From: Phytophthora colocasiae
Lineage: Eukaryota > Oomycota > Peronosporomycetes > Peronosporales > Peronosporaceae
Assembly (NCBI GenBank): GCA_018806915.1
Contig: JAGKQI010000040.1
Coordinates: 1,351,325 to 1,415,324 of the forward strand
Reading direction: 5' to 3'
Length of the DNA: 64,000 bases
Positions within the stretch are counted from its first letter, which is position 1. Every line of letters starts with the position of its first letter. Shown piece after piece: positions 32,468 to 44,035 of this stretch. The position numbers and the translations under genes were made by a program. The notes under the pieces are model-generated. The model was not told the DNA's origin, did not search any database, and was given only the letters and a program-made list of their open reading frames with translations.

Positions 32468-33188
32468 AGGGAAATGGTCAATTAAGAGCCGTGTCAGAAT
32501 CGGTGCAAGCTCTCGATCATTCCTCGGCAACCACTTTGAAAGGGGTAAAAAGCAACACAGTTCTAGAAAGTGCATTCTCTCCACGATTTTTTGAGGATTA
32601 TTACATCTGCGAGCGAATGAAACCGCGAGCAAGGCACGCGTTGCTGTGGAGCCCACAAATTTGCCGGTCTTGCCAATTAAGAGCCGCTTTTTACCTTGCT
32701 TTCACTAAGAAGACACGCGTTCTGAAAATTTGCCAGCTGGAGGTATAGGTCTACTCCATCTTTTAATATTCAGTTTCTAATATTAAATATACCAGTATAT
32801 ACATTACTGTAGGTGAAGGCCGATCACTGCTATAATTCAAGTGCTGACAGCTCGAGCCTTGAGGGCCCTTCGGGGAGAAGGGTTGTCGCTTTCTCTTTTC
32901 TGTTACCATGGTTGACTGTAAGTTCTTGCAGGACTTCATGGGTTAGCCAACGTCCACCCACAGTCGTATAGTCCGGGCGTCCTTTGGTCTTCGTAATTGA
33001 CAGATTGAATGGTTGTGGCGCTAAAACTTTAAGGGTTTTCCGCCATATTTTTGAATAGAAATGTGCAGGTATTCGTACTTATGACGTATTAGCGAATAAG
33101 AGGTGGTAAAACTCAAAAACACTGCATGATAGGTCAAAATGGAGGATGGCTCTTAATTGGCAATCGGCTCTTAATTGACCATTTCCCT
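32468..33188. mobile_element. Tc1/mariner-like MITE, TA-flanked
   Basis: 721 bp bounded by terminal inverted repeats agggaaatggtcaattaaga (continuing gccg) at the left and its complement at the right end. TA dinucleotides sit outside both ends (32466-32467 and 33189-33190). TA duplications are diagnostic of Tc1/mariner/pogo elements. The core CAATTAAGAGCC recurs inside the element near 32673 and, inverted, near 33148. No transposase is encoded, so it is non-autonomous. Confidence 0.75.
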
Positions 33189-33390
33189 TAGAGATTCTCT
33201 AGAGAATCTGCTGTTCACTGGATTCTTTGATATTGCAGCAAAGTGATCCTATGCGTGAGATCCCAGCGCGTTAAAGGTGGTAGCTACACGAAGCTGTTAC
33301 TGCAGGGGAAATGTTTCAGTGATTCATTTACGTGTGCCACCTACCCTTCAGTCGGGATTCATGGTCTGGTCTACTGTAGACCCTACTGCT

Positions 33391-35966
33391 CTACGACTTG
33401 ACAGCCAAGTTCATCAGGTGCTCCATGAACACCTTGAGACTCACGTCATCCGTGAAGATAACTTCTCCCTGACCGTCCATGCTGTTGTGCGTAACACTCG
33501 GGTTGAGTTTCGCCATCAGAAAACGTGACTGCGACTTGTGTTGGTCGCACACCACGTAACGTGGCACAGGAAGCGAGTCCATGATAAGTTGCGCGTCAGC
33601 CTGCGGGGCCTCCAATAAATTCTTGAAGTTTTCGTGGGCCGGATCCTCGTGGAACTTTTGGTCACGCCATGCGGCAATGGTGTCGCCGTGGAAAACCACG
33701 ACGTAGAAGAACGAGTCCAGCAGCAGGATCGTGTCGGATCGCACGCTGGCAGCGTCAAGCAGCGCTGGCACTGGTGGCCCGTTAAACGAGTACGACAGCA
33801 GCGACGGTTGAATCATCACAAGCGAGTTCGTCGTGCTCTCGCGGAGCAGGCAGTGACGGTAATACGAACTCTCGTCAGGCGAGTAACCGAAAACGGTCAA
33901 GAACTGCGAACGACGCAGGTGGAACATGAACTGGGGGAAGATAGCAAACTCTGGTGACAAGCGGAACGAGGAAGGATCGTCCTTGCGGTAATCAGCAAAC
34001 CGGGCAGCCAAGCGGATGAGGGATCGGTCGATCCATCGCATAATGTCCAGTTGCTCCTCGCCCTGCTCCGAGCGGTGTACGGCAATACGCGCCAGCAAAA
34101 CAGCGGCAGCCTCCTGATCAAAGCCTCGACCGAGCGTGGCTGTGTCATTCAGGTCCACTGTCCAGGGGCCGCAGATAGTGGTCACACGGGTGCGGTAACG
34201 TCCACTGGCATGCTGGTAGCGTGTGATAAGCTGGATGTAGCGCGCCTTGCCAGGTGCCAACGGAGTCTGGTTCGAAATATCAAAGTAAATAGCGACGGTG
34301 GTGTTCGGGTCGATACCGCCCATTGACCAGGCATTCGTACCACCAACACCAATCTCCACCTCGGAAACGTTCTTTGGGGCTGCGCCCTGACGTTTGAGCG
34401 GGGCGCAAGGACCAATAGCACCCGCCACCTTGAACTCACGACTCGTCAGCACTTCCACCGAGGCTGCAAAAGCCATCGTAAGCTGGTCCTTGTCACAGTC
34501 TGCTGCTTCATCCGAGAACTTGCTGAACATGCGTCGGAATGACTCACGGAAGACGGACTGACCAAACGAGTCTGCAAGCACGATTACACCACCGGTCTTC
34601 TGCACACAAGCCGCCATCTCCATCACACCACTCTGATCAAGAGAACACGCGAAGATATCCACCACGTGGCTTGAAGCCACACACCGCGCAGCCAGCTCGT
34701 TGTAGTGTGCCAACGCCTTCTTGGTGAGAGGTGCCTTATCCTTTTGCAGATCCGTGTGCGAACGGATATCCTCCTTGCGGTCACGACTGACGATCGCACC
34801 AGGGCCGACCGTAGGAGGGCCACCAACGAACATCATGATACGAGCACCCTGTCCACGGAACGTCGCCTCCAGGAGACCAACACACACCGACATGGCCACG
34901 CCCGTGTCGCTGGGGCGCTGGTCCGCTGCCACCGGCCACGGGTCGCGCTGCAGATCTTCCAAGATGGATTCAAGCGTAAAGCCACATTCAAACACCGGGA
35001 GTAGGAAGCGAGCCGAGTTGCTGGTCTGCTGCTGGGGTTGCTGAGGTTGGCCCGGTGCCGGCTGTTGCTGCTGCTTACGCGTAGCGGCCAAGCCTAACAT
35101 GTCGTATACCTGCTGAGCAGAGAAGTCCTTGTTGCCGCGGAATACATGGGACTTTGGCACCTCCGGGAAACCCAGCTCGTGCACGTGCACCATAGTGCCG
35201 AAGGTGACGAGACCAATGAGAGCATCAGGCGGAAGCTGGTTGAGCGTTTGCTGGATGGAATCGCCAGCTCCTCCAGCTCCTCCTCGGGGACGCATGTGTC
35301 AATGCAGAAGACGAAAACAGGGGGCCCTGCTTGGCGGTTCTGGAGCTCGTATTCGAGAGTCGTGTATTGGGGAATCAGTTCAGCAGGTAAGTTCTCCTGT
35401 GTGATATTCTCCGCGTAATGCGGCGGGAAGTGGTTGCGCGTCACGCAGAATGGGCAAACCCAGAGCTTAGAGACGAAGTCCACTTGGCAATAGGGGTTGA
35501 GCACAGCGGCACAAGCCTTGCAATGGATGGGGTCGTATTCCACGGCAGGCGGCATACCGTCAATCGGCTTCAGAGGTTGGTAAAGACAACCCGTAGGCAT
35601 AACACAACGCGTCTGCTCCAGCTTGGTGCAGGGCCACGAGTTCCACGAGAAACGCACACCATCCTTGGCCTCCATGCCGTGGAAGTCCCATTCCTGAGGT
35701 TGCATACCTGGCTGATGGCCTCCTTGCTGCGCGTATTGGTCATATCCTCCCTGCTGCTGTCCATACTGGTCGTATCCGCCCTGTTGCTGACCGTACTGCT
35801 GCTGGTCGTACCCTCCTTGTTGCTGGTCGTAGCCTCCTTGGCCATATTGCTGCTGACCGTACTGCTGCTGGTCGTACTGCTGCTGTTGCTGACCGTATTG
35901 CTGCTGAGGCTGTTGGCCGTAGCCGCCTTGCTGCTGGTCGTAGCCTCCGTAGCCGCCCTGTTGCAT
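33391..35966 (-). CDS. SEC23: COPII coat subunit SEC23, Q/G/Y-rich N-terminus, one frame break
   Basis: I choose ATG 35966 ([17 protein letters not shown]). The frame is open to 36236 but upstream looks like 5' UTR. The first about 90 residues are QGGYDQ-type low-complexity repeats. The SEC23 body follows: [11 protein letters not shown], a zinc finger [15 protein letters not shown] then WVCPFC, the trunk ([33 protein letters not shown]), helical domain, and gelsolin-like C-terminus ending [16 protein letters not shown]23 is the GTPase-activating subunit for SAR1 in the inner COPII coat at ER exit sites. A single missing base near 35250 splits the gene between two frames (EEELEEL then [11 protein letters not shown]). 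Confidence 0.95.
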
Positions 35967-36332
35967 CGTCGATGAAGGGGAAATGGATCCACGCGGCGCC
36001 ACGTTCAAACGTTGTGTGATGTACACAAATGTATGTGCGTCACACTGGGATGAAGTGTGTAACTGCCACGAAGTGTAGGTCGGCAACTTCAAGCAGTTGA
36101 AAAGGCAATGACGTTCGGATCCAGCACTGCTCGCAGCAGTCGCATGTGGCTTCCTAGGAAGTAGGTAGACAGACACGTTTGGTTGGAGAAATGATGGTGA
36201 AAGTCTTAGTCTACGGTTCTCATTTGATGGAGGCAACTTTCATGTTGCCACTGGCCTCCTTATATATGCTGCTCTGCTGAGCCCCTGGTACTCCTACGCT
36301 TACAATTTATATACTGCTATCTACAACGATGC

Positions 36333-37028
36333 TTAATTCACGGGCATGTACTGCTTGCTCTCGATACGGCGCTCCTCTCGACGGCGACGCAGGAAGGTCG
36401 CCACGCGCGTGATGCTCACGTACATACCGATGGCGAAGAACGGAAGCACAAACACCCAGGTAAGCGGGTGGGCCAGTACCTCAGCAAGGTTGGATGCTGA
36501 ACCTCCAGTTTGCACGTGGTTCGCGGCCAACGCTCCACCTGAACGTAACGCGTGCCCGGCGCCGTTGTGATGTCTCGAATAGTAGATGTTGATCTCCATG
36601 GACGAGTCGTCGTTCACGCCGTCGTCGTCGAGCGCAACGGGTACGGTCTTCGCTGGCACGGATGCAGCCATCGTGGGCACCGCGCCCACAGCATCGGCTG
36701 ACAGCGTGTTGACACAGTCCACCGACAGCACGTCGGCGTGAGAAACCATGCAAAGGCGCACCTTGCGCACGGCGTCGACGATCTTGCGAGGTTCAACCAC
36801 GTCGGGCGCTTCACGAAGCAACGCCACTACATTGGATTCCTTTTGGCAGTACGCGGCAACTTCTTGAGCGCATGCGGGGCTGTAGCTTGGGGTAGGTTTC
36901 TGCTCCGTTGCCTCAGTAGCTGAAACCGGCTCCTGTAGCTGCACATGTTTCACTTTCTCCTGCAGAGTGCGCTGCTCCGATGATTCCTTCCTCAACGCCT
37001 TCTTGCCCTGCTTTAGCTTCGTCTGCAT
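36333..37028 (-). CDS. Single-pass membrane protein with GLG1-like Cys pattern, unknown function
   Basis: 231 codons starting MQTKLKQGKKALRKE. The middle has a Cys spacing (CAQEVAAYCQKES ... LCMVSHADVLSVDCVNTL) reminiscent of the Cys-rich repeat of Golgi apparatus protein 1. A hydrophobic helix near the C-terminus (PLTWVFVLPFFAIGMYV, about 190-215) is followed by a basic tail (RRRREERR). There is no obvious signal peptide at the chosen start, which is odd if the Cys-rich part is lumenal; an upstream exon may be missing. The assignment to any family is weak. Confidence 0.65.
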   Translation of the reverse strand: MQTKLKQGKKALRKESSEQRTLQEKVKHVQLQEPVSATEATEQKPTPSYSPACAQEVAAYCQKESNVVALLREAPDVVEPRKIVDAVRKVRLCMVSHADVLSVDCVNTLSADAVGAVPTMAASVPAKTVPVALDDDGVNDDSSMEINIYYSRHHNGAGHALRSGGALAANHVQTGGSASNLAEVLAHPLTWVFVLPFFAIGMYVSITRVATFLRRRREERRIESKQYMPVN

Positions 37029-37780
37029 CGTGCTGCTTGTTGCTCTACGATCGTGGAAATAGTCGAATGGCTAGGCTCGCAATGACGCACTGAAGCGGTG
37101 CGTCGGTGTCATCGTCTTTCTTTCCCACTGATGCACATTGGGCTCGTGTAATACTGTATAAATAAATGCACCGCTTAAGAAGATATTGATCTGTGATCTG
37201 AAAAAGTAGTGTCGGCAGCATACAATAGCAAAATGCACACTGTAAGGATAACTAACCTGCAAAATAGCGTACATTCTTCAAGCGCACGACGTACGTCGGA
37301 GCTCACATGCTCACTACGCCCAAACCCCAGCGGTCAAATGCATGTTACTTGTGGTGTCGTCGTCGCCAAAAGCGGATAGCCTCCAGCCCACATGGTTGCG
37401 CCATTTCGTGAGACGCTGGAGCAAGAGCAGCAGGGTCTGGCAGTTTTTTTTTGTAAGTACATGTAGATACGATACATCTTCAGACAGCCACTTCAACCAG
37501 TAAACCCGTTCTCACTCATCTCGGCGAGACCAAACCAAACTCTTCTAAGCTTAGCACCTTGCGTGCAAAGGTGCAAAAATAGAGAGCACGCAATGTGGCA
37601 ACCGAGTTCTGCCAAACTCAGTCCTTCTTCTTCAAGTCCGAAGGCACGATCGCATTGCCGCACACGGGATAAGCAAAAAAAAAACCTCTGACAATTTGTC
37701 AGTGACAAATGAAACCGCCATGTGCGACATTTTTGCACCACACCAAATGGTGTATCCACACACAATCCGCTTCAATCACC
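37029..37780. other. Divergent intergenic region, no gene recognised
   Basis: About 0.75 kb between divergent start codons at 37028 and 37781. A short inverted repeat (gacaatttgtcagtgacaaat, near 37690) lies about 90 bp upstream of the MINDY gene. Nothing else is supported. Confidence 0.4.
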
Positions 37781-39358
37781 ATGAGCAGCTCCTTATCAGC
37801 AGCAGAGGTTGACGATCTGCTTGGTCTTCTTTGGCCTGTTGCTGCGGCAGGCGACGGATCCTCCACCGACGATGACTCGCAGCGGTGGTATCGGCAGGGT
37901 TTTGAGTTCCAGACACTGGCGGGCTTCCCGCTGGGACTCGTGCAGGGCCATGGCGGACCGTGTGGCGTTCTGGCTGCTGTTCAGGCCGAGATGCTGCGAA
38001 TCTTCCTGTTCCAGCACCACCGCAGCACGGTCAGTAGTGCGGACGAGGATCTACAGCAGCTGATGCAGCGAGAAAGACTAGCGGAAGATGAGTCGCGGAG
38101 GTTGCAGCTCCTGGCGGAAGCTTTGACCTCCCTGTTGACACAATGTGTCGGTGACGACGGAACAGTGCGTGTGGTCGTGCAGGACATGAAGGAAGGAGGC
38201 TCATTGACCTACAGAGAGAGTTTAGTTAACGTTCATACAGGGCGGACAGATACCCCGCCGCCGGATTTGGTGGGATTGCTGCTACACGAAATGCCGATGT
38301 TCTGCAGCCCTCACGGTGTTATCAACTTCACGTTTAGTGTGCTACGGACCAAGGGCGTCGCCGCGGTACGTGAGGAGATGGACGACCCGACGAACGCGTT
38401 AACGGGAGCCTTTGGGCATTGCACACAGGAGCTGCTAAACTTGCTACTAACGGGTAAAGCAGTTTCTAATGTCTTTGACGGGAGTGTCCCCATGGGTGAT
38501 ACCGGGCTGTTCTTGCATGGTGTGCCAGTGCGAGCACGCATTGGCTATTTGACGCAGTTGGAGGCATTACGGTACTGTCAGGTGGGAAGCTACTACAAGT
38601 CGCCCCAGTTCCCCGTGTGGGTACTTGGCAGCTCCTCGCATTTTAGTGTTGGGTTTGCTCTAGATCCTCGCGTCTGCGAGGAATCGGCCTCCGTTCAACT
38701 TTTCCAGCGGGTGCAGCGAGTGTTCAAATCTTTCGACCCTCAGGAGACTGGTTTTATGCAGATGGCTTCACTTGCGGAGTCGCTGCTGCAGCTCGGGGTG
38801 GCGCCAGAGGTTCTCTCGAACGAGTATGAAATGGCGCGATTACTGGCCAGACTGGAAATTTCCAGTGGAGCTGGTATCGTGCTGTGGGACGAGTACTGGA
38901 AAGTCATATCCGTGTTGCTCCATACTGGCGATTTCGAGATGGCATTGTCTGGGAAATACGACGTCAATACTCTCCAACGCTCTGACTCTGATCTTGCGCG
39001 GGAGCTGCAGGCACAATTTGATGCCGAGGAGAGAGGTGGATCTGCTGGCACTGTCCAAATTAGCACAGCGCCAACTCCTGTACTTCCAGCCAAGCCAGAT
39101 CCATTGGCTTCATTTGATTGGTTTTACTACAATGGCCTTGGACACAACGACACTTCAGCGGGCAAACAACGCCCTTTGCTCACAAAATGTCGAGTCACGC
39201 TAAAGAAATCTGCGGAGTTTATTGGCAAGTCAATCCCCATTGAGAACGTGGGTGCAAGTGGTGGGCATGGATCACCTCCACTTGAAGAAATTCTGAAAAC
39301 AAAATGGCCCAGTGCACGGATCGATTGGTTGGGTTCACAAACTCCAAGTATTGACTAG
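37781..39358 (+). CDS. MINDY-3-like deubiquitinase (FAM188 family)
   Basis: 525 codons from MSSSLSAAEVDDLLGLLWP; the ATG at 37781 (caccATGagc) fits better than the in-frame ATG at 37709. The catalytic Cys motif QGHGGPCGVLAAVQAE places Cys at residue 61, and SSSHFSVGF gives the catalytic His near 287, as in the MINDY peptidase family that trims Lys48-linked ubiquitin. An EF-hand-like segment (VFKSFDPQETGFMQMASL) lies at about 314-331, as described for MINDY-3. The C-terminal part has a DWFYYNGLG stretch and ends WLGSQTPSID. The frame is uninterrupted with no introns. Confidence 0.88.
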   Translation: MSSSLSAAEVDDLLGLLWPVAAAGDGSSTDDDSQRWYRQGFEFQTLAGFPLGLVQGHGGPCGVLAAVQAEMLRIFLFQHHRSTVSSADEDLQQLMQRERLAEDESRRLQLLAEALTSLLTQCVGDDGTVRVVVQDMKEGGSLTYRESLVNVHTGRTDTPPPDLVGLLLHEMPMFCSPHGVINFTFSVLRTKGVAAVREEMDDPTNALTGAFGHCTQELLNLLLTGKAVSNVFDGSVPMGDTGLFLHGVPVRARIGYLTQLEALRYCQVGSYYKSPQFPVWVLGSSSHFSVGFALDPRVCEESASVQLFQRVQRVFKSFDPQETGFMQMASLAESLLQLGVAPEVLSNEYEMARLLARLEISSGAGIVLWDEYWKVISVLLHTGDFEMALSGKYDVNTLQRSDSDLARELQAQFDAEERGGSAGTVQISTAPTPVLPAKPDPLASFDWFYYNGLGHNDTSAGKQRPLLTKCRVTLKKSAEFIGKSIPIENVGASGGHGSPPLEEILKTKWPSARIDWLGSQTPSID

Positions 39359-39595
39359 CTGCAGCGCCAGACCCCGGAAACCACTACCTGCTGGGATATT
39401 TCGAAACACTACTTGTAAGTTGATCACGTGTCTCCTTTTGCATCTTGAGCTGGAGCTGACTTGCGAATCTACTTCCGGTATTACATTCCTATGCCAATTG
39501 CAATAACCTTTTCGGGATCTGAATGAGTTGGGATTAAAATATTGTCCGTGTAGCGCCCCGCACATTCGTGTAGTCACCGAGAAAGTTAGCTAAAG

Positions 39596-42213
39596 ATGAC
39601 AGAACACGGTGGCACTGCAGATGACGACAACGCAGTGGCGAGTGTTGCAAACGATGTATTCGCCACTGATGACGTCACTTTGATTGCTAATGTATCTCCA
39701 GAGTGCCAACATGGACGCGGACGTGACAAGTTACAGCCACCAGCTGAAACGCATCGAACCCCGCTGCCAAGACGTCACTCGAGCCTCGAACCTCCGTGGT
39801 TGAGCTTGAAGTTGCCACATTTCACGATGTATTCGGATTTTTAGGAGTGCCCATGATTATCGTTTTTGCTTTATCCGCAGTGTGGACGTTCACTTTAGCG
39901 TACATCCAAGTGCACGCAACAGAGTTGGCCAACTCAGTGATGAACACAACAAACTTCGACAATGGCGAGTTCTGGCTCCTCCCCCACCCAGACGAAGTCA
40001 TCTGGATATCTTCAGCTATTCTGCTTTCATTGTTCGGGATCGGATACACCAGTTTGATTGTTGCGATGCTACTTTTTGCTCGTCTCGGACACGAAAACGA
40101 ACCGCCTACTAGCACGGCAAATACAAGTGATACTTCCATCGTCGTTGCCATTGGAGATGGAAACAGCTTCAACTTCAAAGCAAAGGGACAAAATATGTTT
40201 CATGGGCTGTCATCGTGGTTAAAGCACAACGTACCAACGGACATTCGTGACCACTACTACGTGAGTTTATTGACTTTTTCAAGTACTACTACCACGCAAC
40301 ATTGACAGCAAGCTTTCGTTTTTAACCTGTAGACCGCTGTGCTGGACCTTCCCAAACTAATCTTTCAGACAACTACGCTGACCACTTACCTAAGCCATGG
40401 ATTTCCGACACCCATTGTGTACTCGTATTCCGTTCTCCTTCTGTGCAATTGGTTTGCGGCGTGTTATCGCTCCCAGCGATACGTCGTTGATCCGAATTTG
40501 ATCATTGCTCGGCTCTATTACACGTAAGTGTTCGTATCGTTGATACAAAAACAACAACAACTTACTTTGATGTTCATGTAGCTACGATTTGTTTTTTGCT
40601 GTCTTTGCCCCGCTAGTTGTGCTTATCTACTTCATTCAATCGTTCCAGTTCAACCGAGCTGAATTTGCGACCAAAATGGAGACAATTCAGGGTGGATCCT
40701 ATGACACCATCGCTAGGCTATTTGGAAACCCAGCAGAGATCTCGAGTTTCTGCAATGCCTTTCACTATCTGCAGTTCTCGTCAGGTGACTCACTATTCTT
40801 CAAGTCGGCACTCAATCTCCTCTCACTGTATAAGTGGCGGAAGATCATTATGACATTGATCCATAATCAGCGTGGAAGGCGGATAGAACGAGAGAGAAAA
40901 GCTCAAGTTCAACCCCTACGCGAAGACAACAAGTCGCGTCGTACTCAAAGTTTACGGGTAACAGTTGAACAGAAACTACACGCTACAGCTCGAAAGCCAA
41001 CATTTGGGAAGCAGTTTATTCCCAAATTCTTGCTCTCGTTGATTTTCTTCGTTGCTGGATCGGCGATTTTTGTGTATTCCATCGGATCTGTGCGATCCAG
41101 TCAACAAGTGTGCAGTAAATTTGATAAATGCGCAGTGGCAAGCTATCGTTGGAATTTCGGCGTCGAACATTGTCCATGCCTGGTATTTGCGGATCGTCAG
41201 ACAGCACCTCGAACGTATGCTGAGTGGACGGATCCAGAAGATACAAGTGCTAAACTGGCTGAGCTAGCGTACGCGGGCGAGTTGCGTATTGTCCAGATTA
41301 TCAATCGAGCGGTGCCTGAGTTGCCTGAGGAATTGCGCAAATGTCACCATTTAGAGCAACTCATTTTGGTGTACACGAAGACACTGCAACTACCAGAGTG
41401 GATGTCGGAGTTTTCTGATCTCGAATACTTGTGAGTAGCTGACAACATCGTACTCCTTTTGTGTAATGTTCCTAACGTTGTGTTGCTGGGAGTAGTCATC
41501 TGGAAGGTGACTACACGGCTAGGAGACTTCAGCTAGTACCTGCAGGGACTTTTGATCACATGCCTCACCTGACTTTCATCCATTTCGGTGGTATTCCTGA
41601 TGTTGAAGAGCTCCCATCTTTTTCATCGTTAGGGAAGCTGCGCTACTTGACGCTGGCGATTCTCAATTCACTAAAGGAGTTGCCTAGTTTTGAGGGTCTC
41701 TCAACACTCATTGCCCTGAATATTGTCGAAGCAACGAGAGCCAAGACACTTCCTTCTCTAGCACCGCTCGTGAGTCTCAAGTCCCTGGGCCTGCGCTATC
41801 GAACGGGTGTATGCTGCAACGGATACATAACTGGCACTTGTGATACCACCTCTTTTCAATGTGCCCCGAGAGTTGGCGAAATGTACCCCATGACGTGCAT
41901 CACTGAGCGCGTTTCCGATGCAGATAAAGCGATCCTCAACAAGTTCGATGAAACGGAGATTTGCTCCAATTCGTTTGCGTACGACTTGGAGTCAGCAGCA
42001 CCAACGAGATACACATCTGACGACCTATGCGGCAGTGTTCTTTACAAGAGTTGCAACTTGAACGGAGTGCAAGGAATTTGCTATAACACCCGCATGATGG
42101 TTATCAGCTGCGTCACCCAGCCAGCTTATATAACTATGCGGAAGCTTCAGATTGAGCGTAAGGTTGGGGAGCCCTGCAATGTCACAATCGAAGCTTGGCT
42201 TGGCTGTACTTAG
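39596..42213 (+). CDS. WLGC-family multi-pass membrane protein with leucine-rich repeats, three introns
   Basis: Exons: 39596-40260, 40333-40523, 40582-41430 and 41496-42213, with GT-AG introns of 72, 58 and 65 bp. Splicing gives a continuous frame (YYTAVLDL; YTYDLFF; LEYFHLEGDY). Several membrane helices (PMIIVFALSAVWTFTLAYI; PLVVLIYFIQSF; LLSLIFFVAGSAIFVY) precede a short LRR array (LEQLILVYTKTLQLPEWM; LRYLTLAILNSLKELPSF) and a Cys-rich tail ending CNVTIEAWLGCT. That tail is the hallmark of a large Phytophthora family of unknown function. A frame change near 39795 requires one missing base, or an alternative start downstream. Probably plasma-membrane located, with the Cys-rich region outside. 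Confidence 0.85.
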
Positions 42214-42315
42214 CTGTTGACACCAATACAAGGACTATTTCTAATCACTTCAACATCACTACGGACTATTTCCCTAATCACAACTAATTTGTGCATCACA
42301 AACACTTGTCAAAAA

Positions 42316-44008
42316 ATGCGACGAAGTGGTGGCCGAAGGCTGGCGCTACATGACGCTGAAGAGGACGAGCGCGTGGTGTACTACGACCTGGAAGCTGGGG
42401 CACATAGCCGGAACCGGTTAGTGCCTCCTGATGCTGCCTCTGCGCATGCACATCCCCGTACGGCGACGACAAAAGTATCAGGAACTGCAAGTTCTGAAGG
42501 AGGCAGTCATATATTCCCTCGTAAGCAGCAGACACTATTCCATCTCGGTAAATTTTCTGGTATCTATAGCCATCTAGGGCGTCTGTTGGTATCGCTGACG
42601 ACATTTGTGGGTGTAGACGACAGTGGAGACGAAGAAGAGGAGGAAAACCCGTTCGCGACATTGCTTCACCAGCAGCAAACGCAGCAGACAGTAGAGCCTG
42701 TACCTGAGCGGAATGAGGGTGCAACACAACAATCAACTGAAATAGGTAGTGAGAGGCCAGTACCGGATGCAGAACAACGCAATGGAGGTCTAGCCAACAG
42801 CAATGGCAATGGCGGGAACCGGCGATCTATCTTGAGGAATATCCAACAGCTTAGCATAGGGGTAACTCGAGTTCGTGCTGGCAGCAAGAAGAAGCTTGGG
42901 TTTGAAGCAGCAGGATCAAGACCAGAACGTTGGAGCACAAAAAAAACGTCAGCTACAGATACCAAGAGCCGTCGAAAATCGCTCGGCGCAATTCAAAAGC
43001 GACGCTCGCAGCTAGAGGCATCAGCTGCGAAGAGGTGATGCATTTTTTGCACGTTCGTTTGGTACGCTGAGTTTGTTGGTGAGATTAACCTTTGCCTCTA
43101 TCCATAACATAGGAGGAAGTCAATGCCACCTATCTCGTTGGGATCACAGGTGGATCGAAACCAATCTAGTGCGGACGACGACATGCTTTTTGCTGGACCA
43201 AAGGGACGCTTGCTATCAGATGTCTTGCAACAAGCAACGACATTGTCACAACAACTAAATAAGCCTTCCGTGTCACCGGTATGCACTTTGCTAAGCGATA
43301 AAGTTGATGCTTTAATGCGCGCACTAACTACCATTTGTACATTCAATGCTGTTGCAAATTCTGTAGACACACATAGAGAACTCTATCGAGAGTGACGCAA
43401 TTATTGACACTGAACCCCAGATGCGGGCCGAACCATTCGCTCCACAGATCTTTTCTCCGTCAAAACCAGCACCAGCAAGTGGAGCGATAAATCGGATGCC
43501 ACGAGATGATGCGATTGTGTCTAAAGTTCGTGGCAAAGTTGGTGATCTCATTCGCAAGGCGATTCGAAAGCGGAACCGAGACCTCACACTGCTACGCTCT
43601 CATGGTCAACACTTACTTCCACAGCAGGGTAGCCACTCATCGCCAAAGGGTATCGTTGGTGCTGTGGAGTCGATTCAAGATCGGGCGTACGTTGTGGTTG
43701 TTCTTCGTCGGCGTAATCAAGTTACTCCGCACACTGTCTCGTACGATTGCCAAATATGCGAGGTTACTGCGAAGTTGGAAGGATCTCTACCTAGTGTTTT
43801 GAGGGGGACACACTCGGAAGTGATGGAAGCAATTTTCCGGCCCAAAACTGCTGAGTATCTCAAGCTGTCCAGTGGACTGATGTTGAAGATCTACGAGCCA
43901 CTTCACTTTGTTTCGGAGAAAATGGCAACAGGTTCAACATGCAAGCCGAGGTGGTTTCTCTTGAGTACTCAACTGACGGAAGTCGTACAGGGTAACCTCC
44001 GTGGTTAA
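42316..44008 (+). CDS. Unknown conserved-looking protein, one intron and one frame break
   Basis: Start MRRSGGRRLALHDAEEDE at 42316. Exon 1 ends 43034; a GT-AG intron 43035-43112 (78 bp) joins in frame to RKSMPPISLGSQ. Near 43380 the frame changes (VDTH then ENSIESDAIIDTEP) and continues to 44008. The N-terminal half is acidic and Gln-rich (ENPFATLLHQQQTQQ), then basic (TKSRRKSLGAIQKRR). The C-terminal half is folded-looking (YVVVVLRRRNQVTP; CQICEVTAKLEGSL; LSSGLMLKIYEPLHFV). I do not recognise the family. It ends 27 bp from the stop of the minus-strand gene at 44036. Confidence 0.55.
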
Positions 44009-44035
44009 ATTGACTATTTGAACGCATGGTTTTGA

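Noticed and set aside
32335..32748. Plus-strand open frame of 137 codons
   Set aside because: It straddles the left TIR of the MITE and has no protein-like features.
38311..39093. Minus-strand frames opposite the MINDY gene
   Set aside because: Shadows of an intact, motif-complete gene on the other strand.
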